Below are positions 39,401-47,935 of a stretch of DNA of 64,000 nucleotides, one piece after another (position 1 is the first letter of the stretch; the number at the start of each line of letters is the position of its first letter). The DNA is from Linepithema humile. Its lineage: Eukaryota; Arthropoda; Insecta; Hymenoptera; Formicidae. The stretch covers positions 14,136,001 to 14,200,000 of the forward strand of contig NC_090133.1 in the NCBI RefSeq assembly GCF_040581485.1. Reading direction: 5' to 3'. The notes under the pieces are model-generated. The model ran no database searches. It was not told where the DNA came from and saw nothing but the letters and a program-made list of their open reading frames with translations. The translations under genes were made by a program, and so were the position numbers.

Positions 39401-42400
39401 CTCAAAATGTACGCGGAAGAGCCAGAAGACATGGAGGAAGTAATTGCCCGACTCCACGCTGCTGTGGCAACCATAGATGCCGAGATGCTTCTTCGCGTAA
39501 GGAACAAAGCTATACGGAAAGCCCACGTTTGTCTGGCAGTCGATGGAGGATATATATAACTTTTAAAAAAAGTTGTATATATTAAATAAAAATTTGCTAC
39601 ATATTCTGTCTATAAAAGAGGTGATATCAGAAAATGACGCCAAGTTTAAATAAAGAACTTTTCAAAAAAAGTTGCATGTATATCTAATTATTTATTTAAA
39701 AATGATATTTATGTTTATATCTAGTTAATTCTTCTTAAGTATACTTTTTAAAATAATTGCATCTGTATCTAGTTATTTTTTTTATATCTGTATCTAGTTA
39801 AATAAAAAAATTTTTCAAATTTAATTAAAATAAAAAAATATTACAAAATTTTGCAAAAAACTTGGCGCTGCTATAAAATAGCCTTCATTGCTCTATAATA
39901 TTTTAAGATGTATAATAATATTTTAATAGCCTTCATTGCTCTATAATATTTTAAGATGTATAATAATATTTTAAGGCTATTTTATAGCAGCGCCAAGTTT
40001 TTTGCGAAATTTTGTAATATTTTTTTATTTTAATTAAATTTGAAAAATTTTTTTATTTAACTAGATACAGATATAAAAAAAATAACTAGATACAGATGCA
40101 ATTATTTTAAAAAGTATACTTAAGAAGAATTAACTAGATATAAACATAAATATCATTTTTAAATAAATAATTAGATATACATGCAACTTTTTTTGAAAGG
40201 TTCTTTATTTAAACTTGGCGTCATTTTCTGATATCACCTCTTTTATAGACAGAATATGTAGCAAATTTTTATTTAATATATACAACTTTTTTTAAAAGTA
40301 CAATTTTTTTGGAAAGGTTTTTTGTGAGAAAAACTTTTTTTTAATATAATATATTTTTGAAAGTACAGTTCTTTGAAAAGGTTTTTTATGAGGAAAACTT
40401 TTTTTAAAAAAACAATTTTTTGGAAAGGTTTTTTTATGAGGAAAACTTTTTTTTAATATAACAAGGCGTGTACTTGGCGCCCTTTTTTACCTTTTTTTAA
40501 AAAAAAGGTTTTTTTGTGAGATATCATTTCTTTTTTTTAGTAAAAATAATTTTAATAAATATGATTCTTTTTTTTTTAGTAAAAATAATGGTAATAATAT
40601 CCCACCATCACTCCCGTCATATTTTCAATACGACGATCCTCTTTTTGATTATAGAAATCTTAATTTATATATACAAACCTAATAATTTTTTTTTATATTT
40701 TACAACATGTTTTATAAGAAAATTATTAGTGATCATAAAAAGGGTATAAAAAACCATCTGTATTTCTAAGTTATTGCGTTTTTTTCATATATAAAAACAG
40801 ATTACTTTTGATCAAATTTTTGTAAGAATGACAAAAACATCTTTAGCACCTCTAGGCCATTGTCTTTTTTTAATTAGCGTATCGTCAGCTTCAATCCAAG
40901 TGTTAAACATTTCTTCTCTATAAACATTACATACCTGCCGATTCCACCAATGTGCACAAAGTACACTTTCTGTCCACTAACTACAGAATACTAACAAGGG
41001 AACGTTCACAAGTGTCCCCTCCCCCGATTTGATTCTCCTTGAAATATGTTGTAAAACATACAATTTGAGGAGACACGTATTTTTTTATAGCGGCCCTAAC
41101 TCAAATTTAAGGGATCAAACACTCCTTTGAAAAAAAAACGGTTTTTTTCTTTGTGTGTAACTATCGCCAAAACCGTAGGAGATAAAAAAATATTTCAAAT
41201 AGAAGTTGTATGGCTTGTAATGGACTTTATAACTGTGTAGTTAAATTTTCAAAAAATAAAATTTTTTTTAATTTACCCCCACCCCTTGTTATTATTTTTT
41301 CGAATTTCAAAATTTTTGTAATGACAAAAGTTGTAGCATTTTTTACGCTGAATTCAACCATATATGATTTTATTATGTTTTGAAATCACATCTTTCAAAA
41401 ATGAGTCATCAATATCACATTATATGCGTCACGCTGCATGACCGTTTATACCGCACTTGTGTTGTGCATAGTCGCAAAATAAATATAAAAATGACATGTT
41501 ATTATATATTTGAGAAAGAAAAGTTAACTAAAATTGTTGCTAAAGCATCTCTTTCACATTACACTCTTATAGATAATCGCTGCATTTCGTGCGCAGCGCG
41601 TTGTTATATGCAAGTTAGCTATCAGCGCATATTACACTTTGAAGTTTTGCTTGCAGTGACCACGGGAAAATAATTTATGAAACGAAAACAGTGAATGAAT
41701 CAATCTATTCAACATATATCTACCCTAACTCTACCTTCTTGGCCCGACTTGACTGAGAATGAAATAAAATATAAAATTCTGTACAGTTTACTCTTTTTCA
41801 ATAATTTTAATATACTGTGATTCTACATGCTATTACATTCCACTAAATTACTACGATTTTTTTAAACTATGGTATATAAAATGTATATTATAAGTATAAT
41901 TATAATATATATAAATAAGCTTATATATATATAAAAGCTTATTTATTGTATCAATATATTATAATTATACTTATAATATACATTTTATATTTCAAGATTT
42001 TATATACCATAGTTTAAAAAAATCGTAATAATTTAATAGAATGTAATAGTATGTAGAATATATCGCAGTATATTAAAATTATTGAAAAAAAGTATGTACA
42101 GAATTTTATTCATTGTCAGTCAAGTCGGGCCAAGAGAATAGAGTCAGGGTGGATATATGTTGAATAGATTGATTCATTCACTGTTTTCGTTTCATAAATT
42201 ATTTTCCCGTGGTCACTGCAAGCAAAACTTCGAAGTGTAATATGCGCTGATAGCTAACTTGTATATGACAACGCGCTGCATACGAAATGCAGCGATTATC
42301 TATAAGAGTGTAATGTGGAAGGGATGCTTTAGCAACAATTTTAGTTAACTTTTCTTCCTTAAATATGTGATAACATGTCATTTTTATATTTATTTAACGA

Positions 42401-45400
42401 CTATTGCGCAACACAAGTGCGGTATAAACAATGCGTCATGCAGCGCGACGCATATAATATGATACTGATGACTTATTTTTGAAAGATGCGATTTCGGAAC
42501 ATAATAAAATCATATATGGTTAAATTCAGCGTAAAAAATGCTACAACTTTTGTCATTACAAAAATTTTGAAATTCGAAAAAATAATACCAATGGGTAAGA
42601 GTAAATTAAAAAAAAATTACATTTTTTGAAAATCCAACTACACAGTTATAAAGCCCATTACAAGCCATACAACTTCTACTTGAAACATTTTTTTATATCT
42701 CCTACGGTTTTGGCGATAGTTACACACAAAGAAAAAACTTGTTTTTTTCAAAAGGGTGTTTCACCCTTTAAATTTGAGTTAGGGCCGCTATAAAAAAATA
42801 CGTGTCTTCTCAAATTGTATGTTTTACAACATATTTCAAGGAGAATCAAATCGGGAGGGGACACTTGTGAACGTTCCTTTTAAGAGTGTTGTCAGCATGT
42901 GTGTTGCTACACTTCTGCACTTCAAGACGAGAAAAATTTTTTTTATAAAGAATACTATTATTTTGATATACACTATCTCTATTCGTCTCCACAACACGTT
43001 ACATATACATTTTACGACCGATATTAATTATATTAATGTGATTAGTATCATCAAAGCTGCGAGCTAACAGGTCTGAGCGCCGCCATGTTGAAAAAGGACA
43101 GACATCTTTTAGAAAAAGAAAGGAAAGAAAAAAGATGCTCTTATGCGGGAATCGACATTTCACGGGATGTAGAAAAGGACAACCATGTCGCATTTTGATG
43201 CTTCTAGTTGACAAAGGAAAAACTTATATATTAGAGAAGGATGACGAACAGACGACGACGACGACGACGACGACGACCAAGGCTTACATAGATTTCGGCA
43301 TATTTCGACTTTGGCAAACTTTGGCAATTAATATATTTTTTTAGAAAGCATGTACAAAAAAAGTAAAGATACTTTTATTATGTAAATCGCATGTGCTCTA
43401 TCAATTGATCCTATTATAAATTCGATCGGTCCACGCATTATTGAGATATGAAAATCTCGACTCCTATCAGCTCATGTGCTCGCATAAAGATACACGATCG
43501 GTCTTGCGCTGCGCGTGAACTTGGCGCGAGACACTACCGTGTCTCTTGATATATATATCTTCCAGATATATATATATATATGTATACAGGGTGTCTCACC
43601 TAAGATCGGTCACCCGAATAACATCCACAGTTTTGGAGATAGGAAGAAATGCTTGAAATAAAAGTTGTTTGGTTCAAAGGGAGAAAAAAGATAGGAATAT
43701 TAATTTGACCTCGAGTGGAGGCTTCAGAGATATCAAGATTATCTTCATTTTTTTAAACGAAACTACTCTAATTTTTTTTATATAAATCGATTCCTCGCAA
43801 TATTTGACGTAAAAATTTATAAGAGTAAGGCCAAAAATTGAATAGTTTATGAGATATTTTATACTTTAATTTGACATAATTTTACATAAACTATGAAATA
43901 TCTCGTTAAATATTCATTTTTCAATTATCTTACCTTAACATTTTTATGTACAAAATAATGAGAGGAATCAATAGGTGTAAAAAAAACACAGTTGTCTTTA
44001 AGAAAAAATATGTAGCTGAAATGATATCATATCATATTTTGACTCAGCGCTTGCGCAGTGCTTGTATTCAAATTTTTTTTATCGTCAAAAATTTAAATTC
44101 TAAATCGTTAATTTCTTCAAAAAAATGAAAAAAGCAACAAAAATTTAAAATTAATCCGAAAAAAAATATAACTTTATCAACGGGTTTCCACCTTGACGTG
44201 GTGATGGAGCTTGAATTCCAATGATCTCAAAAAACAGGTGAGGAATTGCACTAAGAGGGACTCATCATAACTCATAACAATGTTGTGAATGCAATTAGAG
44301 CACAGATGAATTCGTGAAGCCAAATAAAAATTGATAATTATAGCTTAAAAATGACATTTTTTGAAAATTAAAAAAAAATTTTTTTTAATTCCAAATAAAA
44401 CTCATTAGTGCCCTGAACACCCCTGATAAATGTTATTAGAATCGGACGAACCATTTAGAAGTTATGGAATTTAAAAATAGGGAAGTTGCTTTATAACCAC
44501 TTTGTACAAAGGCAACATACACTGTACGATGTACGAATAAAAGATTAGAGCTTTACGAACAGTATAAATATATTTCTATTTGTTTTATTATCAGCTATTT
44601 TTAAAATATGTCCTAGTATGGCGCCTCTATGTCAATATCAGGGAACTAATCTATTATTCTATTTCACCTTATTAACACTATATTGTATGAACGCAATGCA
44701 TGCATATGCATAAATTTTCAGACAGAGTAATTTTTTATATTAAACTTCTAAACTCAGTTCTAAAGATTGATGTCATTTTTCCGTATAATCTAGTATCTGC
44801 AAACATCTCGATTTGTACAAATATGTACAAACTGCATAATTTTATATTAAACTAAGAGTTGATAAATAGAAATACACATTTAAAATTTTTGTTCTATGTT
44901 GGTTTAAGATTTATAACTTGCAGATTGTATTAGCATATATACTTCAATCCTGGAAAAGGATATACAATTCTGTAAAACCAAAAAAAAGGTTATTCTATTA
45001 AAAAAAGTGCTTTGTCGGTAATACAGCTGACTCCAGGATCCACTTTCCTAACAGCACATGTAGATACTGAGAACAATCTGAGAATATCGCAAAAATATAA
45101 TTGTAATATTCTCAGAACATTCTCAAATGTACTGTGATGTACGTAGTACGTTCTAGGAATCATCGTATGTCCGCGGTACCATCTTCCATAGAATTTCGCA
45201 GGAAGGTCTATAGTTTAAAGACAGTATCAAGATAGGATAAAAATGGGAATGTTGCAGTAGATCACATATGCACACATTTACACAGCCAAGCGCTGAAACG
45301 CGCGCGCGTTCATATATTGTATAGGATAATTTAGATTAGGTTAATTAATCAGTCAATTTCTTATTAATTGATATTTTTATTTCAAAATTACGACCGTAAG

Positions 45401-47021
45401 CGTAAAAATATTTACATAAAACTTACAATATAAAATAAAGTTCTAGAAGCCTAAGCTAGAGAACTTTAAAAGAATGATACTGCGAACTGAAAACAGTTTT
45501 ATGTTAAATCATCTTTTTAAGACATTGTTTAAAAAATAATTAAGAAAATGTATTGTATATTTAACCAAGAACCAAAGAGGTGAGAGGCAATTATAATGCA
45601 AGTTTACGAACATAACCTTAAAATATTTTAAGCAAAATAATTTAACAAGTACATAAAAAATAATAAAAATATTATAAAAATCATATACAAACACTATCTA
45701 GCTCTTACGCTTTATTCACTATTTTGTGAAATAAAACTTAAAGGAAAAAAGGATTACCTTTGATATCAGTAAAACCTCGGATACGTGGTGTTGCGTGGTG
45801 TCACTTGATGCCGGGCAAGCGGAAAAAGACCGGAAATAGGAATTACGTATGTAAATGGCGCAGGTTAGTGCTGGTCTCGTCAAACCTGAGATTATACGCG
45901 CGCGATAGAAGTGCGTACGTATCACTTCCGTACGTTTGAGTCAAACCTGAGATTATACGTGTGCGAAAGAAAACCGAATAATACTGCAAAAGATATTATA
46001 GGATTGATCTCAGTATTTAACGGATAATCACAGTAGAATGAGTATGGAAATGGGATGATACACAGGATATCGTGTGCTGTTAGAGTTAAAGCATGTAATT
46101 CCATTAGAAATAATGAAAAATATATTGAAACCGATGGACATCAATTTGAACACTTTAACATAATTTTAACAGCACACGATATCCTGCGTATCATCCCATT
46201 TTCATACTCATTCTACTGTAATTATCCGTTAAATACTAAGATCAATCCTATAATATCTTTTGCAGTATTATTCGGTTTTCTTTCGCACACGTATAATCTC
46301 AGGTTTGACTTAAACGTACGGAAGTGATACGTACGCACTTCTAAAAATTTTTTATTTTTCTATTTTCCTAAAACATATATAATTTCTCAAGTTCAAGATC
46401 ATCTGAAGGTCATATTATCATAGATCGCTGAACTCTTTTCGATGTCAGCTATAAATTGATGCAAAAATATGTAGTTCCATTTAAAAAAATTATTTTAATC
46501 TTAAAATTTCTTAAACAAATAACCCCAAGAAAAAACTTTTTATTATAATTGCTCTCTTAAACATTGCAACTCTTCCCTCAGACATTTTTTTATATCATCA
46601 AAAATAACAAAAATATTTTAGTGAAATATTTATATTTTATTTATTTGTGGTTAAGATATACGAAATATTCTATATATTAATTTGATTTATATCAAAATTG
46701 TGCGTATAATATATTTAATAAATATTTTTTATTTAATTAATTAATTTTATTGGTTTATTCAGATTTGATGTACATTTCGTAAAATAACGAAAATAAAAAA
46801 TATGACTTTTCTTTGTTCTTTTAACAAAAACGCGTTTTTATACGTACATATTGAGCTGAATTTTTCTTAATCAGGTCCGAGTGGAAAGCCAGGACGACCA
46901 CGACAGGACACGGGAATTCGTGTGGAAGAGATCGTCGCACATTGCGCATTTGGTGTCGCAGAAACTTTCCTCGGCAACAAGGTCCATGCTTCGGCCACCG
47001 CCCTCTGCACCTACCGCTTAA
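22618..47021 (+). CDS. conserved basic protein of unknown function, 4 exons over 24 kb
   Basis: Exons 22618-22950, 26576-26785, 26912-27202 and 46875-47021 all join in phase 0 (GAG|GTATAG, TTCTAG|AAA, AAA|GTAATT, TTTCAG|ACA, CAG|GTACGT, AATCAG|GTC) to give 326 residues. The first half is Lys/Asn/Ser-rich and low complexity, possibly nuclear or nucleolar. The last ~140 residues look like a conserved globular domain (KEFGRAAKKELRSATATTAE, then FVWKRSSHIAHLVSQKL) ending in a Pro-rich tail. From memory this resembles an insect-restricted DUF-type family (perhaps DUF4786); unverified. The start is the first ATG after an in-frame stop at 22579; an upstream exon cannot be excluded. Introns 1 and 3 are inflated by transposons to 3.6 and 19.7 kb. 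Confidence 0.75.
23598..24275. mobile_element. CCCCATAGCAAAA-terminus element in the left foldback arm
   Basis: Begins CCCCATAGCAAAAAAGC and ends GTTTTGCTATGGGG. Many inner GTGATATCA-type short repeats. The equivalent element in the right arm spans about 24990-25569 in opposite orientation, so it was present before the arms were duplicated, or the two elements are the reason the arms exist. Confidence 0.6.
23991..24101. mobile_element. palindromic mini-element, CCCAGGGAGAACAACAGG family (copy 2)
   Basis: TCCCAGGGAGAACAACAGGT is mirrored by ACCTGTTGTTCTCCCTGGGA. It is absent from the matching point of the right arm (near 25165-25180), where the arm sequence reads straight through. The right arm is therefore an empty-site control for this insertion. 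Confidence 0.85.
27359..27404. repeat. (CA)n microsatellite
   Basis: Pure CA tract of about 46 bases just inside intron 3 of the conserved basic-protein gene. Confidence 0.95.
27411..27643. repeat. small foldback at the start of intron-3 transposon nest
   Basis: TTCCTTAGACATTTTTTTGT on the left mirrors ACAAAAAAATGTCTAAGGAA on the right. The arms continue inward through GGTGGTTAAGATATACTTC and GACAGCACAAAACG. A same-orientation copy of the left arm lies at about 46576-46670. Confidence 0.7.
27583..27890. repeat. left inverted repeat bounding the 19-kb transposon nest
   Basis: About 310 bases matching the reverse complement of 46344-46660. Shared blocks: AAAAAAATGTCTAAGGAA, TCAATTTATAGCTGACATCG and CAGATGATCTTGAA. 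It encloses almost the whole of intron 3. Confidence 0.75.
27925..28200 (-). pseudogene. IS630/Tc1-mariner-type transposase fragment
   Basis: On the minus strand the translation includes WIAQGARISWPAQSSDLNP, the decayed form of the conserved stretch before the last catalytic acid in insect DDE transposases (WIGRGGPISWPARSPDLTP type), followed by C-terminal remnants broken by stops and frameshifts. It belongs to the same broad family as the fragments at 28905, 32679 and 39407. Confidence 0.6.
28905..29145 (-). pseudogene. IS630/Tc1-mariner-type transposase C-terminal fragment
   Basis: The minus-strand frame reads RSPDLTPLDFYLWGRVKNEI, the signature around the last catalytic acid, then a helix-rich tail (INTAFDRLKLNREEIRNATR) with one stop codon, ending near VLKLEGD. 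The N-terminal two thirds are missing. A TIR-like end, ATATACAGGATGGCCCCGAA, near 28275 lies downstream of its C-terminus and may be the element boundary. Confidence 0.75.
29146..30499. other. unassigned repeat-rich intronic DNA
   Basis: AT-rich, with a locally repetitive TACTTAGTATTG motif around 29460-29550. No coding region or element boundary could be supported. Confidence 0.3.
30500..30800. repeat. interspersed repeat, shared with 43583-44010
   Basis: Contains GCTTCAGAGATATCAAGGTT and ATATAAATCGATTCCTCGCA, both found in the same order at 43728-43806. Starts with a TACAGAGTGAGGCAATA terminus that may be a variant of the TACAGGGTGTC end. Confidence 0.55.
30868..31100. repeat. interspersed repeat, TGCGAGATAGATTGCGCAA family
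   Basis: Contains GATTTCTGAACAATCAGTT and TGCGAGATAGATTGCGCAA followed by CGCATAGCGG. The same order occurs inverted at 38655-38880 and in both arms of the 23041-26283 foldback, so this is a multi-copy family. Confidence 0.65.
31602..31690. repeat. interspersed repeat, shared with 49229-49314
   Basis: GAGTTAGCGGTCTAGTATA and neighbouring sequence recur at 49278-49297 in the same orientation. The nature of the parent element is unknown. Confidence 0.55.
31985..32597. repeat. foldback element carrying a tRNA-like unit
   Basis: Left arm 31985-32141 and right arm 32441-32597 are near-perfect inverted copies: GGAGGACGCGGACTTCGGGT is mirrored by ACCCGAAGTCCGCGTCCTCC. Termini read ACAAGG, as in the pogo-like element at 59695. 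The 300-base centre contains a Pol III-like tRNA-derived sequence. The element sits in the leader of a dead transposon. Confidence 0.85.
32170..32250 (+). other. tRNA-derived Pol III-like unit (pseudo-tRNA or SINE head)
   Basis: Box A-like TAGCTCGGGCAC at about 32175, an exact box B GGTTCGATCCC at 32218-32228, and a T-run of ten after 32240 as a Pol III terminator. AGCTC and GAGCT can form a D-arm stem, and the T-arm CTGGG-TTCGATC-CCTG almost pairs. The anticodon stem does not pair and no acceptor stem is evident, so it is not a working tRNA. Confidence 0.55.
32679..33720 (+). pseudogene. IS630/Tc1-mariner-type transposase, frameshifted
   Basis: Starts MNKFFYEELVDMHLIYGEA, a helix-turn-helix region with QERSTSVHAIAHHMG and VWRVLHDQQLHPYH, as in insect DDE transposases. 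A stop or frameshift follows near 33018. The catalytic core resumes in another frame: MLFTDKAYFTRDDFFN, NIWADIVDDNLI, MWFQHDGAPLHF (second acid) and WIGRGDPVA. After a stop and frameshift come SPNLTHLDFF and GYVKSLVYQTP. At least three breaks make it inactive. The first catalytic acid context (FTDKA) replaces the usual FTDE, a further sign of decay. Confidence 0.85.
33855..36805 (-). pseudogene. Jockey-like non-LTR retrotransposon ORF2, 5'-truncated and broken
   Basis: Minus-strand order: endonuclease (ETHFMKKSYFKIRL near 36780, AIYNPPRHSI, GGDFNAKHTYW near 36480), then a linker, then reverse transcriptase (WKIIEVITIPKPGK, YRPISLLLVISKVFEKL, DVSQAFDRVWHDGL, GVPQGSVLGPTLYLLYTTDI, FVDDITIL at about 34550), then the C-terminal tail (LRDITNAPWYCRDVDIH, RRLKRMKSTDL) ending at 33855. 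Several stops and frameshifts separate the blocks. ORF1 is absent, so it is a 5'-truncated copy. A solo LTR at 35767-36123 splits the linker. The clade assignment to Jockey rests on motif style and is inferred. Confidence 0.88.
35767..36123. mobile_element. solo LTR (357 bp) inserted in the LINE, TSD ATAT
   Basis: Begins TGTTGCATCCGTGTCGG and ends CTTGGGCGCAACA, the TG...CA ends of an LTR with a 5-bp terminal inverted repeat. ATAT occurs immediately on both sides (35763-35766 and 36124-36127). If the insert and one ATAT are ignored, the flanking LINE sequence is in one frame and reads LKTYDQIKK. No internal retroelement sequence is present. Confidence 0.85.
36806..37581. repeat. truncated foldback element with CAGGATGTCC end
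   Basis: Arms 36806-37105 and 37175-37465 are inverted copies (TGGTGTCAAGAGCTTTTCAA mirrored by TTGAAAAGCTCTTGACACCA; ACAAAATAATGAGACGAATC mirrored by GTCTCATTATTTTGTGC). The right end continues to GGGACATCCTGTATA; the corresponding left ~110 bases are missing, cut off where LINE sequence ends. The ACTTTTCGAGTTATGAGGCTTG block is also found in the element at 47936-50090. Confidence 0.8.
37659..38295. mobile_element. long-TIR MITE, CAGGGTGTCCC family (copy 2)
   Basis: TACAGGGTGTCCCAGACTTA at the left, TAAATCTGGGACACCCTGTA at the right, with ~190-base inverted arms (CAAAATGTCGAGGCTACTAT mirrored by ATAGTAGCCTCGACATTTTG). TA/TATA lies on both sides. The ~250-base centre is non-coding and begins and ends with another inverted block (CATCTCGAAAGGACCCTTGC / GGGTTCTTTCGAGATG). 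Confidence 0.88.
38655..38880. repeat. interspersed repeat, TGCGAGATAGATTGCGCAA family (inverted copy)
   Basis: TTGCTTGCCGCTATGTGACG, GCGCTATCTATCTCGTATT and AACTGATTGTTC occur in the same order as in the left foldback arm at 23813-24000, and inverted relative to 30868-31100. Confidence 0.65.
38998..39565 (+). mobile_element. CAGGGTGTCCC-type transposon, deleted internally
   Basis: Left end TATACAGGGTGTCCCGTAAT, then a leader typical of these elements, then a jump to the C-terminal transposase codons. It links the CAGGGTGTCCC terminus directly to this transposase family. No right terminus was found. Confidence 0.6.
39407..39559 (+). pseudogene. transposase C-terminal fragment
   Basis: A 50-codon open frame reads EEPEDMEEVIARLHAAVATI, then MLLRVRNKAIRKAHVCLAV and DGGY. 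This matches the C-terminal helix and the conserved final Gly-Gly-(Tyr/His)-Phe end of IS630/Tc1-mariner-type insect transposases. The rest of the protein is missing. Confidence 0.65.
39552..40310. repeat. foldback element with duplicated centre
   Basis: Arms of about 340 bases (39552-39890 and 39975-40310) are almost perfect inverted copies: ATGACGCCAAGTTTAAATAA is mirrored by TTATTTAAACTTGGCGTCAT, and CTTGGCGCTGCTATAAAATA by its complement. The centre holds two direct copies of a ~48-base unit containing TTCATTGCTCTATAATATTT. Confidence 0.9.
40296..40510. repeat. degenerate tandem repeats
   Basis: Several diverged copies of a unit with TTTTTGGAAAGGTTTTTT followed by GAGGAAAACTTTTTTT. Non-coding. 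Confidence 0.6.
40992..42884. repeat. 1.9-kb foldback element
   Basis: Left arm about 40992-41900 and right arm 41960-42884: AACGTTCACAAGTGTCCCCT is mirrored by GGGGACACTTGTGAACGTT, and AGTGTAATATGCGCTGATAG lies in the right arm as the mirror of the left. The centre is an AT palindrome. The 97-codon frame at 41380-41673 and the mirrored 60-codon frame at 42199-42381 are two views of the same arm sequence. The ends ACAAGGGAACG resemble those of the pogo-like element at 59695. Confidence 0.88.
42885..43582. other. unassigned intronic DNA with (GAC)n tract
   Basis: A pure GAC trinucleotide tract occupies about 43247-43277. A 69-codon frame crosses it but consists partly of the repeat (poly-Thr) and has no gene character. 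Nothing else assignable. Confidence 0.4.
43583..44010. repeat. CAGGGTGTCTC-terminus repeat
   Basis: TATACAGGGTGTCTCACC at the left. Shares GCTTCAGAGATATCAAG and ATATAAATCGATTCCTCGCA with 30500-30800. The right part contains ATTTACACAAAATAATGAG-type sequence also seen in the foldback at 36806. No terminus was found on the right. Confidence 0.5.
44011..45906. other. unassigned intronic DNA
   Basis: About 1.9 kb of AT-rich sequence. No open frame with coding character; no clear inverted termini. The region near 45720-45905 already contains a partial copy of the adjacent element (GTCAAACCTGAGATTATACG). Confidence 0.3.
45907..46343. mobile_element. foldback MITE, GAAGTGCGTACGTATCAC terminus
   Basis: Ends AGAAGTGCGTACGTATCACT and AGTGATACGTACGCACTTCT. 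The ~200-base arms are inverted copies (AACAGCACACGATATCCTG mirrored by CAGGATATCGTGTGCTGTT). Short frames on both strands mirror each other and are not genes. Confidence 0.88.
46344..46660. repeat. right inverted repeat bounding the 19-kb transposon nest
   Basis: Reverse complement of 27583-27890, including CAAGATCATCTGAAGGTCAT, CGATGTCAGCTATAAATTGA and CAGACATTTTTTTATATCAT. It lies about 215 bases before the acceptor of the last exon of the conserved basic-protein gene. Confidence 0.75.
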
Positions 47022-47177
47022 ACTACTCGCCGTCTCTTGGTCCAACTAAAACCGCCAGTAATTGAAATATTATGAGATGAGGATCGAATGCAATACGTGA
47101 TGCATATCGTATGTGCATATATTGATATATTTTATAGTATACCATTTATCATCGAGCCGGGAAAGCTGCACGATATA

Positions 47178-47600
47178 CAGTCGATTCCGATTAATTGGAT
47201 CGCTCTGGGACACGCTTCATGCAGGATTTGGCAGGTTTTTATCGCTTAGAAAAATTATAATATTTAACGATGGATAACACTAATCGCATGTTTACGTGCT
47301 ATGCTATTTCAATTTGCTATGTTATTTTGAATAGAAATGGTAACTAATTATTCTTGTAATAGTAATAGAATGAAACAAACGTATACATATAAGAAAGTAA
47401 AAACACATGAAAAATATATTATATTAAATTCATCCTTTACATTTTTTTGTTATTTAATTTGTTTGAATAAATAAGTTGTAATTTTGTGAAATACTAAATT
47501 AACTTTTTTATTTTTTTTTACTTAAAAATCAAGCTTTGGATAATTGAGGCAACCGCTTAATTGGACTAAAATGTATGGTCCCACTAATCGGAATCGACTG
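47178..47600. mobile_element. pogo/Tigger-type MITE in the 3' flank
   Basis: CAGTCGATTCCGATTAATTG at the left, CACTAATCGGAATCGACTG at the right, with TA on both sides, the pattern of pogo-type elements. It starts 157 bases after the stop codon of the conserved basic-protein gene. No coding capacity. Confidence 0.88.
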
Positions 47601-47935
47601 TAATTGAATTTGCATCAATAAACAACGCATCAATCGCCTCTTCTTTCATTCGAAATAATGCGGAAAAGCATTTCGCGAACGGAAGTATTTGCAAGAGAAA
47701 TAAAATTAAAAAATATATATGCGTATTGTCTCACATCTTTTGTATTATTTTTTACATTTATTTTTTGAAATTAACTGTATTTTTTAATAAACATGATACG
47801 AAGTTTACGGAGATACGTTCAAAAGTCACAAGTTGCGATCAATAATGATCTTCTTCAGTATTGTTATCAAATTAATCCAAAAATGCTAAAAAATTCATTA
47901 TTTTCTAATAATGCGGCAAAAGAGAGGTGTTACTA

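Noticed and set aside
41380..41673. 97-codon plus-strand gene
   Set aside because: Lies in a foldback arm and is mirrored with changes at 42199-42381; no known domain.
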